Source: SVEL01 sp045123575 (GTDB lineage Bacteria > Bacillota > Clostridia > Lachnospirales > Lachnospiraceae). Taken from it: a DNA stretch of 64,000 nucleotides. Of the stretch, positions 10,301 to 17,715 are shown one piece after another; the first letter of the stretch is position 1, and each line of letters starts with the position of its first letter. A program made the translations under genes and the position numbers. The notes beneath the pieces were generated by a model. The model saw nothing but the letters and a program-made list of their open reading frames with translations. It did no database searches and had not been told where the DNA came from. The DNA lies in assembly GCA_045123575.1 (NCBI GenBank), contig JBGVKG010000039.1, positions 5,692 through 69,691 of the forward strand, in the 5' to 3' direction.

Positions 10301-11614
10301 ATGCACAACAGATTCGTTAAAATAGTCCTTTGCTGCTGTGTCATTACCCATTACTCCAGCTACAGCAGACATAGAAATATAGTAGTGAGACAACTTATCT
10401 GCTTCGACTACACCTTTTCCAACGTTCTGTTCCATATCCTTTGACATTTGATGAAGTGCAAAGTTATCTACCTTATTTAGCTTTGTGACAATATCCTTTA
10501 CAGAGTCACCCTTTATATATATTTCATTAATATCCTCTATGCCATTGATATCAGTAGCAATCTTCTTACACTGGTCTACGACTTCTTTATGTATAGCCTT
10601 ATATTCCTTTGTAAATTTAGGTGAGAAATTTTCCTCTGTAATAATACCTGATGTATACATGTTGGCTATAATCTCACACTCTACCGTATTGCCCTTTTCC
10701 CATATCTTGTCTAAATCATCTTTGGCTATAGCTTCAGAAAATACGTATGCTTCTGCATATTTATTCTCAGTAAAGAGCTCTGGATATGTTTCTTTATATC
10801 GCTCAAGTCGACTATTTAATGCCTTTATCTTCTGCAGGCCAGCCTCGTCTATGTTAAGAGCATCACCCTGCATATAATTACCATTGCCATCATCATATGC
10901 AACACCCTTGTAGTTGTTATAGCTATAGCTCATTATCTGATTCACAAGCTTATCTACCTTATCAATCTCTTTTACTATAGGGTATTTTTCTTCTAACGCG
11001 AACAGCTCATTGGCAACAACTCTTGATATAGCTTTATGCTGAAATTCATCTAATCTAGCTATATTAGAAGCTATCTGAGCTTCTGATAACTTCATAAATC
11101 CATACTGCTCAGGATTAAGACCCTGGCTAGTAAGATACGCTATATTGCTAGCCTGATATGAGAGTTCACTGGCAGATAATATATCTCCTGCTATCATATC
11201 TTTTACAAGCTTTGTTTCATCTGGCTTAAGTAGACTTTTATCTACTGACATAACCTTTTCATACAACGCAACTGATTCCTCCCAGCTACCTTGCATAGCA
11301 TATAATCTGGCTTTTGCTAAAGTTACCTCTGTCTTATCACCTGCAGACAAAAAGGTCTTATTCAGCAGTTCTGACGCTTCATTTAACTGACCATCTTTCA
11401 TAGCCTTATAGGTTTCATACACATCTAAAGCTTCTACATCACCTATAGGAACTACATTTTTAACAGGGCATAATATAGCAACTGCAACACAGCATATTAT
11501 GTCTATTCCAAGTAGAATAGACGGCAATAATAACTTTCTTTTTGCTATCATATACACGGCTACTGCTATAAGTAGTGGTAATGCTCCTATGCATACCTGC
11601 AATATTGTGTTCAT
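7319..11614 (-). CDS. Giant VWA-domain membrane protein with TPR-like and IPT-like regions
   Basis: About 1431 residues. Two membrane helices open the protein (about 8-26 and 31-50), followed by a TPR-like helical region (ARLYAMQGSWEESVALYEKV) and a long helical stretch. A von Willebrand A domain starts near residue 560 with a complete MIDAS: DVSGS (Asp about 568), the Thr of RGGTLIGTS, and TDGED. After it come an IPT/TIG-like segment (VKILGTGFKDAKITNVYLES) and about 500 residues of beta-rich repeats. I chose ATG 11614 over 11620 because AAGGAG is 7-8 bases from the former and almost touches the latter. First gene of the operon. The intact MIDAS implies metal-dependent ligand binding; the ligand is unknown. 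Confidence 0.85.
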   Translation of the reverse strand: MNTILQVCIGALPLLIAVAVYMIAKRKLLLPSILLGIDIICCVAVAILCPVKNVVPIGDVEALDVYETYKAMKDGQLNEASELLNKTFLSAGDKTEVTLAKARLYAMQGSWEESVALYEKVMSVDKSLLKPDETKLVKDMIAGDILSASELSYQASNIAYLTSQGLNPEQYGFMKLSEAQIASNIARLDEFQHKAISRVVANELFALEEKYPIVKEIDKVDKLVNQIMSYSYNNYKGVAYDDGNGNYMQGDALNIDEAGLQKIKALNSRLERYKETYPELFTENKYAEAYVFSEAIAKDDLDKIWEKGNTVECEIIANMYTSGIITEENFSPKFTKEYKAIHKEVVDQCKKIATDINGIEDINEIYIKGDSVKDIVTKLNKVDNFALHQMSKDMEQNVGKGVVEADKLSHYYISMSAVAGVMGNDTAAKDYFNESVVHSDKSSDKELAAVLGTIQNSYEEGDDLDYIEIAKDVAKSYQDSYHYDIVSNEVTAKVEGTVGAAVSETKATISIGKVDVSKFDKLSVSVQYSGDVELKKKIVKLTDCNIDIKDFTITKRQYEGSKVILLCDVSGSMDGSIDLLKEAVITYIRSMDENEQVNIVLFSDKIDMESGFSKDKDALVQFAESQIYTRGGTLIGTSTNVCLDQFKDGNVANTLIVMTDGEDNRPWSDNDIKNTIGGKAKENNTYIYTIGVGSSVTQKYLENIAAAGGGEFMYCSDISRLESTYTFIHERINNEYIITFEAEDLDSLNRTLEIVVDDGKMKTPAKDVADYYLKGEDVEEDKDVIFSTELPKGITVKGLSVNQIEKSTEKQQVKILGTGFKDAKITNVYLESTKGTSNCKIKEVKDDSITFQIAPSVAEGTYSVFVTIDGKKYKVDRLVIGTPDTSEVIFGAYHFKADNIEIKDNQTILTGNVILNGYLYFDGQVTLSGNVNKDSSVTLSTNSPAYVHHDAENYSGLEKVLFLNSKKTKAFDNITVKIFDDGANYNNYSNYKAEMSQGSKYGILELGVVSLEGCVTYIYPDRVELVSSMGLLKDNPITEVLTNGVEFFQIDDMPTLKYDAKSKAMLMKEGPFTYFEMDIELKAGEDVEVSVADFITLDGEAKFHLMYDTYNGQFSLGLVLSTGKEGDTPQKLGDKSEVLQSGDAGITISITGERKGNKYFSASVALPLELTFTVYGVPVTVTDLTASLENYNITQAVNDIKTGNALKSKLQKYLGNQEGADLKVSGAVELVSTSALPDKVQKFVKKYLGDDVSLISADDIYGSVGIDYPHIAAGATVNVLGCVKVAQIDMELGVISYPDYVSELINNKSNKKHYGFTFSSFKGIQFDWDAVGAEVGGKISATVTVDDFLVSGYVCGSVSANTEINIFGTKFDVDGVAKTEAYAAIWHTGKKWKAAAMVVASVDGHANIDIFGVNIIEKEIHEKCVVVDEEL

Positions 11615-11701
11615 ACGCATTCTCCTTTTCCTTTGTATTTTATCACTATCTCAATACGGTCGTAGCGAAATAGCTTTAAAGTATCCCGTACATTTGGAAA
11701 A

Positions 11702-11740
11702 TACCAGCGAACCTTCATGCCAGCATGAAGTTCTCTGGTA
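11702..11740 (-). terminator. Terminator of the aconitase-family gene
   Basis: A long imperfect palindrome (TACCAG...TTCATGC / GCATGAA...CTGGTA) lies 21 bases after the stop at 11761 and is followed leftward by TATTTT. It separates the hydratase transcript from the VWA operon. Confidence 0.75.
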
Positions 11741-11760
11741 CCTTCCTCATTGTTTACGTT

Positions 11761-14058
11761 TTATAACGCTTTATTGTTATAATTAATCAAGCATCCCTTT
11801 AAGATGATATCTCTCTCATCATCTGTAAGTTCACCCATCTTAAGTGTAAACTCTACAAGTGAACCACCCTTTACCACGTAGGCTGGTATCTCTGTTGCCT
11901 TATCCTTTATAGCCTTAGCTATTTCTGGAACAAAGATGTAGTCACCATTTGCAAATGGAAGCTCATCCTCCTCATATATGAATGGAAGCATACCCCAGTT
12001 GATAAGGTTTGAACGATATCTCTTTGTTGCATACTCCTTTGCTATATTTGCAAGTCCGCCTAATACTCTCTGGCATGAAGCAGCCTGCTCTCTAGCTGAA
12101 CCGTCACCTGGCTTAACAGCATAAATTGTTGAGCCAAAGCCTGTATTCTCATGGCTTGCATCAGCAAACTTTGTTCTAACCGCTGCCATTACATCCTTAA
12201 TCTCTGGATACTTCTCGCATGGGCATACGCCTTCTTCACGCATCTTCTCCATATCCTGAACCATCTTAGCCTTACCTACATACTCAGGGTCCTTTCTAGA
12301 GAGTGTAAACTCTGCAAGACCGAGAGGATTTGAACGGTAAGATGATGTCTCACCTGATGGGATAAGCTCATCTGTTGTTGTTACAGGATCGTGTATCTCT
12401 GAAACCACCTTGATGAGAGCATTCTCTGTAAGTGGAATCATCTTTGGCCAATCCTTGATGTTTGGACCAAACTTAATCTCTACTGACTCATCAGCCACAC
12501 CCTTAGAATCAAATACTCTATTAGCATAGATAGCTGAATCAAAATGATACTTTGGTGATGTGTATTCCATATCAAGATCTGTTGCTGATGTAAGGTATCC
12601 CTTGTTAGCTGCTGTAGCTGCAATAGAACGAGCATCCATAAGTGCAACTGATGATATCTGACCATTCTGAAGCTTAGAACCTTCTCTGTTAGGGAAGTTT
12701 CTAGTAGAATGACGGATACTGAGTGCGTTGTTAGATGGTGTATCACCAGCACCAAAGCAAGGACCACAGAATGCTGTCTTAACGATAGCACCTGCCTGCA
12801 TCAAATCTGCAAGTCTTCCATTTCTAGCAAGCTCAACATAGATAGGTGTACTAGCTGGATAAACGCTGAGTGTAAACTCATCAGCACCGATGTACTTGCC
12901 CTTAAGGATATCTGCTGCATCACAGATATTCTCAAATCCACCACCAGCACAACCAGCGATAATACCCTGCTCAACATATAACTTGCCATTTCTAACCTTG
13001 TCTGTAAGCTTGTAATCAACCTTACCATCAAGGCTTACGAGAGCTCTCTTCTCAACATCATGTAAGATGTCCATAAGATTAGCATTTACCTCGTCAATTG
13101 TATATGTGTTGCTTGGATGGAATGGCATAGCTATCATAGGCTTAATCTTGCTTAAGTCTACATATACAACGCCATCATAGTAAGCAACCTCTCCTGGATT
13201 TAACTCCTTGTATTCATTTACTCTGCCATGAACATCATAGAACTCCTTAATCTTCTCATCTGTCTGCCAGATAGATGAAAGACATGTTGTCTCTGTTGTC
13301 ATAACGTCAACACCGATTCTGAAGTCTGCACTAAGCGATGAAACACCAGGACCAACAAACTCCATAACCTTATTCTTCACATAACCATTTCCGAATACAG
13401 CGCCGATGATTGCAAGAGCAACGTCCTGTGGACCTACACCCTTAGCCGGCTCGCCTGTAAGGTAGATAGCTACCACACCTGGCATATTGATATCGTATGT
13501 CTGTGAAAGTAACTGCTTAACAAGCTCTGGACCACCCTCACCCATAGCCATAGTACCAAGAGCACCATAACGTGTGTGACTGTCAGAACCAAGTATCATC
13601 TTGCCGCCGCCAGCCATCATCTCTCTTGCGAACTGATGGATAACTGCCTGATGAGGTGGAACATATACTCCACCGTACTTCTTAGCACAAGTAAGACCAA
13701 ACATGTGGTCATCCTCGTTTATAGTACCACCAACTGCACAGAGCGAGTTGTGGCAGTTTGTAAGTACATATGGGATAGGGAACTTCTCTAAACCTGAAGC
13801 TCTCGCTGTCTGTATAATACCTACGAATGTAATATCATGAGAAGTAAGCTTATCAAACTTAATCTGAAGCTTCTCCATATTGCCTGATGTGTTATGGCTC
13901 TCTAAGATATCATAAGCGATAGTATTCTTAGCTGCCTCTTCCTTTGTGATATATTTACTTCCAAGCTTACTCTTTAAGAATGCCTCTGACTCAGCTGATA
14001 CCTCAACTACCTCAGTACCATTTAAAAGGTAAGCTCCACCTTGACTTAATTTTACCAA
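11761..14058 (-). CDS. Aconitase-family hydratase (YbhJ-like)
   Basis: 765 residues with the aconitase fold. Cluster ligands appear as TETTCLSS and the CGPC pair in TAFCGPCFGAGDTPSNN; active-site motifs include GSDSHTRYG and the SxxRNF-like HSTRNFPNREGSK. It is shorter than AcnA/AcnB and most like the YbhJ-type hydratases, whose substrate is not firmly established. The start is TTG 14058 (VKLSQGGAYLL): AAGGAGG lies 8 bases upstream. Reading on to an ATG at 14124 would pass back through the promoter and leader hairpin, so that start is rejected. No citrate synthase or isocitrate dehydrogenase gene is nearby, so a complete TCA role is not implied. Confidence 0.88.
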   Translation of the reverse strand: MVKLSQGGAYLLNGTEVVEVSAESEAFLKSKLGSKYITKEEAAKNTIAYDILESHNTSGNMEKLQIKFDKLTSHDITFVGIIQTARASGLEKFPIPYVLTNCHNSLCAVGGTINEDDHMFGLTCAKKYGGVYVPPHQAVIHQFAREMMAGGGKMILGSDSHTRYGALGTMAMGEGGPELVKQLLSQTYDINMPGVVAIYLTGEPAKGVGPQDVALAIIGAVFGNGYVKNKVMEFVGPGVSSLSADFRIGVDVMTTETTCLSSIWQTDEKIKEFYDVHGRVNEYKELNPGEVAYYDGVVYVDLSKIKPMIAMPFHPSNTYTIDEVNANLMDILHDVEKRALVSLDGKVDYKLTDKVRNGKLYVEQGIIAGCAGGGFENICDAADILKGKYIGADEFTLSVYPASTPIYVELARNGRLADLMQAGAIVKTAFCGPCFGAGDTPSNNALSIRHSTRNFPNREGSKLQNGQISSVALMDARSIAATAANKGYLTSATDLDMEYTSPKYHFDSAIYANRVFDSKGVADESVEIKFGPNIKDWPKMIPLTENALIKVVSEIHDPVTTTDELIPSGETSSYRSNPLGLAEFTLSRKDPEYVGKAKMVQDMEKMREEGVCPCEKYPEIKDVMAAVRTKFADASHENTGFGSTIYAVKPGDGSAREQAASCQRVLGGLANIAKEYATKRYRSNLINWGMLPFIYEEDELPFANGDYIFVPEIAKAIKDKATEIPAYVVKGGSLVEFTLKMGELTDDERDIILKGCLINYNNKAL

Positions 14059-14083
14059 TGTTTTGTCCTCCTTAAAGTTATTA

Positions 14084-14110
14084 AAGGCGTAGAGCACAAC
14101 TCTACGCCTT
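14084..14110 (-). promoter_or_regulatory. Perfect 11-bp leader hairpin of the hydratase gene
   Basis: AAGGCGTAGAG and CTCTACGCCTT flank a 5-base loop. In the leftward transcript the hairpin sits at the very 5' end, 26 bases before TTG 14058 and clear of the AAGGAGG site. It could stabilise the mRNA, bind a protein, or act as an operator at the start site. It is followed by only a broken T-stretch, so it is a poor intrinsic terminator. Confidence 0.7.
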
Positions 14111-14112
14111 AC

Positions 14113-14141
14113 AGTGTACCACAATAAAGTGATAAAATCAA
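14113..14141 (-). promoter_or_regulatory. Sigma-A promoter of the hydratase gene
   Basis: Leftward TTGATT (14136-14141), exactly 17 bases, then TACACT (14113-14118). The leader hairpin begins immediately downstream, at or near +1. The position also supports the TTG 14058 start. Confidence 0.75.
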
Positions 14142-14167
14142 TTGTTGTTTATCCTATCTTTCGCGCC

Positions 14168-14283
14168 TTACATCTTGCTCTCAAACTCTTCTATAGATGA
14201 AACATAGGGTTCCATAAGCAACCACCTGTCTAAAACTGCCACATCTGTCTCTTTAGATATGCGATTGTAAATATCATTTTTAG
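14168..14283 (-). pseudogene. Possible gene-end fragment without a start codon
   Basis: Leftward, about 37 codons stay open to TAA at 14168 and read like protein (ISKETDVAVLDRW; EPYVSSIEEFESKM). An in-frame TAA lies just upstream and there is no start codon or ribosome site for the full stretch. It may be the remnant of a deleted gene, or a chance open frame. No family recognised. Confidence 0.25.
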
Positions 14284-14346
14284 ATTAATTTCCACATAAG
14301 CACTTTTACAGAGTATCTTCTTAACCACACTTTATAATTATTTATA

Positions 14347-14386
14347 CAAAAAATAGAGCGACATCGTATTAACTACAATGCCACTC
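14347..14386 (-). terminator. Terminator of the Abi-family gene
   Basis: Read leftward, GAGTGGCAT pairs with ATGTCGCTC through two G-U wobbles, with a 13-base loop, followed by TATTTTTTG. The wobbles form only on this strand, so the site belongs to the leftward gene ending at 14430. Confidence 0.75.
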
Positions 14387-14429
14387 CGCAAAAGTCTAGC
14401 TTTTTCTATGTGATATCATTATATGCTTA

Positions 14430-15365
14430 TCAGAACCAGTTGTCAATAACTAATTTAAGGAAATTAAAGGTTGTTACTATTGTGTCGTTGCTTTTATAAT
14501 ACTCTATATTCTTGTTCATTCGTTCTGTTATTTTTTTTAATTCTTCACTAATATGTTCGTGTACTCCTTGACTTGTCACCATCTCTTTGTGAACATATAA
14601 CAACGTAATAATCTGTTGGATATGTGCATTACTCATCTTACGTTGCCTTGCTTGCTTAGATATTGCTTTAATTTCCATTAAACCTCTACTTACTGCATTA
14701 TTAGTATTGTGCGTAGCTGTATTAGGTAATAACACATTCAAGATACAATTGCTATGAGCGCATGCATTTCTTATCTCTTTGCATGTTAAAAGTCTATAGT
14801 ATTGGTCTTGCATTTTCTTATCAGCAAAACGTTCTGCACAAAATCTATAGAAAGACACTAAACGTCCAAATGGTATTATCTCAACAAAAGCCCAAATCGG
14901 ATATGTTCCATCATATTTTGACACAATAGAGCCACAATATATATTTCCTCTATTCCGATTAATTTCCGTTTCATATACTGCCTTTTGAGTTTCATTTAGT
15001 GAACTCAAATAATCTTCCACAATAGAATAGCCATCCTCCTCTGATTGTTCCACTCTCTTTATCAGTTCTATTCTAGTAAAATGTTCAACATCTAAAGATA
15101 TGTGCACAAGCAAATATCTCAATCTCATATCTATAATTGCCAAATCCTGTAGATATGCAAACTCAAGATTAATATATTGTCCTACAGCTTCGCCATCAGG
15201 ATGTTTAGAAAAATTTTTTCTATAGGCGGTTAATTTAAAATAATTATTATTATCACTCAAATAGTTCTTAGCTTGCTCTTCTGTAACTATGTTAAATGAT
15301 ATTCCTTTACTTTTTAAATGCTCTACTTGTTCTTCAACTGTTAATTTCGGCTTCTTGTCTTTCAT
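14430..15365 (-). CDS. Abi-family (AbiD/AbiF-like) abortive-infection protein
   Basis: 311 residues, typical for the Abi_2 family. The N-terminus (LTVEEQVEHLKSKGISF; NYFKLTAYRKNF) and the mid region (PIWAFVEIIPFGRLVSFYR) are characteristic. CKEIRNACAHSNCILN contains an R-x4-H element like that of HEPN RNases, which is thought to be the active site in this family. Such proteins are linked to phage-induced growth arrest; the trigger here is unknown. It stands alone with its own promoter and terminator beside a gene I cannot recognise, in an accessory stretch between conserved loci. Function is by family resemblance only. Confidence 0.88.
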   Translation of the reverse strand: MKDKKPKLTVEEQVEHLKSKGISFNIVTEEQAKNYLSDNNNYFKLTAYRKNFSKHPDGEAVGQYINLEFAYLQDLAIIDMRLRYLLVHISLDVEHFTRIELIKRVEQSEEDGYSIVEDYLSSLNETQKAVYETEINRNRGNIYCGSIVSKYDGTYPIWAFVEIIPFGRLVSFYRFCAERFADKKMQDQYYRLLTCKEIRNACAHSNCILNVLLPNTATHNTNNAVSRGLMEIKAISKQARQRKMSNAHIQQIITLLYVHKEMVTSQGVHEHISEELKKITERMNKNIEYYKSNDTIVTTFNFLKLVIDNWF

Positions 15366-15416
15366 TCATCCCTCGTAAAAATATTAGTTATTATATACTT
15401 CCGTACGTATCTGTAT

Positions 15417-15445
15417 ATTGTATCTTGTCTTAATAAAAGTGTCAA
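15417..15445 (-). promoter_or_regulatory. Strong sigma-A promoter of the Abi-family gene
   Basis: Leftward TTGACA (15440-15445), 17 bases, TACAAT (15417-15422); the start codon is about 50 bases downstream. A perfect -35 is notable for a toxin-like gene, which suggests the protein is present before infection. Confidence 0.8.
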
Positions 15446-15470
15446 CTTATTGCTTAAAACTAATCAATTG

Positions 15471-16331
15471 CTATATTCGTATAACATCAAATACCGACGT
15501 TTCAACTGATTTATAACAAAACTTCCATTCATTGTCTTCAAACGTATTCGGTTGATTTTCATTGTTTAATAAATATTTGCCCTCCTTACCATATTTTGCA
15601 AATATACCATATCCTTGACAGATGTATATTTTATACAAAGTATACATATATTTATTTCCATCTTTATCTTTTTCGTCTTTCCATCTAAGCAGTGAATATT
15701 TCATATAATGGCCACACATTGTCCTTTCTTCACTACTAGGTAATGGCTTATTAAAATTACCAATAATAGGTGCATAAAAACTGCTACTGTATATATATTG
15801 TTCTTCCTTCGCGCCTTCTAAACATACTTTTTCGCTTTCCACTGGTTTATCATAACATCCCGTCCTAATTTTAGAATAAATCTCACCGATTAATTTCGTA
15901 TGTACCTCATTATCCATATTCCATAATATTGGTTTATAGCACATTGGTGACCATCCATACTCTATATATGGTCTTATCAAATCCATATTCGTATGTATCA
16001 GTTCATCGCACATATACTCACAATTACATTTAACCTTTCTCCATATCTGAATCGCCCCAGGCAACACATGTACATTGCCAGTACGCATATCAAAATCTTT
16101 ATAAAACATTGAAATCTTATACATAGTTCCACTATACTCAAACTCAATCAAATAATAGTCTAAGTACCTTTCTGATGGCTCTCCTGTATTTACATCATCT
16201 TTCCAATACAGTTTATGTATCTTGCACTTTTTGTCATCAATAATTTTCTCCTTCTTTACTCCGCTATTTTTTATCTCCATCATCATAGATAATACTTTTT
16301 GATTAAATTCTTTTATCGACATATCGTTCAT
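15471..16331 (-). CDS. Unrecognised cytoplasmic protein, 286 residues
   Basis: I do not recognise this protein. It has no signal peptide or membrane segment and is rich in Tyr, Lys, Cys and Trp, with scattered aromatic motifs (IQIWRKVKCNCEYMCDEL; GWSPMCYKPILWNMD). The C-terminal third is beta-like (YMYTLYKIYICQGYGIFAKY). The start at ATG 16331 is preferred because GGAGGT lies 8 bases upstream, whereas the in-frame GTG at 16337 nearly touches it. It has its own promoter and lies directly upstream of the Abi-family gene in the same direction, so a defence or mobile-element role is possible but unsupported. Confidence 0.75.
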   Translation of the reverse strand: MNDMSIKEFNQKVLSMMMEIKNSGVKKEKIIDDKKCKIHKLYWKDDVNTGEPSERYLDYYLIEFEYSGTMYKISMFYKDFDMRTGNVHVLPGAIQIWRKVKCNCEYMCDELIHTNMDLIRPYIEYGWSPMCYKPILWNMDNEVHTKLIGEIYSKIRTGCYDKPVESEKVCLEGAKEEQYIYSSSFYAPIIGNFNKPLPSSEERTMCGHYMKYSLLRWKDEKDKDGNKYMYTLYKIYICQGYGIFAKYGKEGKYLLNNENQPNTFEDNEWKFCYKSVETSVFDVIRI

Positions 16332-16355
16332 ATTCACATACCTCCAATCGTATTA

Positions 16356-16385
16356 ATTATATCATTGTTCAATCTCATATACCAA
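16356..16385 (-). promoter_or_regulatory. Sigma-A promoter of the unrecognised gene
   Basis: Leftward TTGGTA (16380-16385), 18 bases, perfect TATAAT (16356-16361), about 25 bases before ATG 16331. Confidence 0.6.
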
Positions 16386-16408
16386 TATAATTATTACATT
16401 AATAAAAT

Positions 16409-16442
16409 AAGCGAGGTATGATTATAAAAATCAACCTCGCTT
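16409..16442 (-). terminator. Terminator of the lipoprotein gene
   Basis: The stem AAGCGAGGT / ACCTCGCTT is extended by TGATT/AATCA pairing around a small loop, then leftward ATTTTATT. It lies about 100 bases after the stop at 16546. Confidence 0.75.
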
Positions 16443-16545
16443 CTAACAAATACAATATATTAAGTATTATATAGTGAAAAAATTTTTACAAAAAAACTAA
16501 CGTGCATAATAATTTATTCTTTTGCATAATGTCCACCAGCCTTTA

Positions 16546-17619
16546 TTAATTTAAACGATCTATATCCAAAATTTCATAACCAAAACAGAGGGTTTCAAAC
16601 CAAGCTATATAATTCTTACCTCCAGATTTAAAAGAAATTTTTAGGTCGTAATATACGTCTACATTTTCTCTATCTTCAAAAATTCTTTCGTTTTGATCTT
16701 CAGGTATTGGTAAAAATTCGATATTTGATATATCATCAAAATCTTCATTATAGAGACAATCCCAAAGAAGATTGTTGTAGATGTTGTGGTACTCTGTTAT
16801 GCACTTCCAATCAAACATATCATAATTTCTTCCATATATTTCAGCGGCGCAGATTCTCTTCCAATTCTCAGTTTTGAGATTATCAACTAAGATTAAATCA
16901 AACACGTGAGGATTGTGAGTTTCAAAATACTCCATCAACAAATAAGTTAATTCTGCATTATAAACTGTGTTATATTCTGATATACTATAATTCAACCAAT
17001 TTCTGATATGAGATGTTCTATAACGAATTTCATCTTTTAATTGCTCAATATAAACTGGAACTAACTCAGAAAGAACGTCGTCCATGTTGTCATCTACTAC
17101 TGTTTCATTCTCAGAATAATCTTTAGTTGTAGTTTCTTCTTCAAACCACTCTGGATCTACAGGATGTGTTTCAACTGGTCTTGTAACAGCCTCCATTCTA
17201 GTTGTAGTTTCCTGTTGAGATGTTGTAGTTTGCTGTGCAGCAGTTGTAGTCTTTGAAGCTGTTGTTTTTATAACATGTGTTCCAGGATTCTTTGTTGTAG
17301 TTTCCTTAGGCTTTGATGTTGTAGTAGTTGCCTCCTCTGTAGTTGTCATCTGCTCACTTGTCAGTTCACTATCTGATACTATAGATGTTGTCTCTCTTTC
17401 AGAGGAATCCACCTCTCCCGTTGTCGCATCATCTCTGATTGAGCTTGTTTCTTGTTCAGATGTCATATCTCTTGATGTAGTAACAGATGTGTCATTACCG
17501 TTATTAGCTTTTTCCTTGCTTGCTCCAGCACATGAAACTAATATAACTATCATCGCTAATACACTTAATACTGCGGTTATACTCTTTAAAACTTTACTTA
17601 TATCTGTATTGTCTTTCAT
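16546..17619 (-). CDS. Lipoprotein with a Thr/Ser-rich linker and an unknown C-terminal domain
   Basis: 357 residues. A hydrophobic segment (SITAVLSVLAMIVILVSC) ends in the lipobox LVSC at about residue 30, so the protein should be lipid-anchored outside the membrane. Residues about 40-160 are a low-complexity linker full of TTT/TSS/EETTT runs, typical of wall-spanning spacers. The C-terminal 190 residues form a soluble acidic domain (LVPVYIEQLKDEIRYRTSHI; MFDWKCITEYHNIYNNLLWD) that I do not recognise. AAGGAG lies 7 bases before ATG 17619. It is divergent from the large RNA candidate at 17.7 kb. The substrate or binding partner is unknown. Confidence 0.85.
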   Translation of the reverse strand: MKDNTDISKVLKSITAVLSVLAMIVILVSCAGASKEKANNGNDTSVTTSRDMTSEQETSSIRDDATTGEVDSSERETTSIVSDSELTSEQMTTTEEATTTTSKPKETTTKNPGTHVIKTTASKTTTAAQQTTTSQQETTTRMEAVTRPVETHPVDPEWFEEETTTKDYSENETVVDDNMDDVLSELVPVYIEQLKDEIRYRTSHIRNWLNYSISEYNTVYNAELTYLLMEYFETHNPHVFDLILVDNLKTENWKRICAAEIYGRNYDMFDWKCITEYHNIYNNLLWDCLYNEDFDDISNIEFLPIPEDQNERIFEDRENVDVYYDLKISFKSGGKNYIAWFETLCFGYEILDIDRLN

Positions 17620-17680
17620 ATATTACTCCTTCTTTTGTAATACATTTTACGTCATCATTTGTTTTGTTACTTCTACAATA

Positions 17681-17710
17681 TTATCACATAAAATCTTTTT
17701 TGCATATAAT
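17681..17710 (+). promoter_or_regulatory. Candidate promoter of the large structured RNA
   Basis: TTATCA (17681-17686), 18 bases, perfect TATAAT (17705-17710). The predicted start, near 17716-17718, falls in the 5' arm of the closing stem of the RNA fold. Confidence 0.55.
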
Positions 17711-17715
17711 AAATT

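Noticed and set aside
12480..13031. Leftward and rightward open frames of 76-103 residues within the hydratase gene
   Set aside because: They lie wholly inside a strongly conserved gene in other frames and lack ribosome sites.
14059..14124. N-terminal extension of the hydratase to ATG 14124
   Set aside because: It would translate back through the leader hairpin and promoter -10; AAGGAGG marks TTG 14058 instead.
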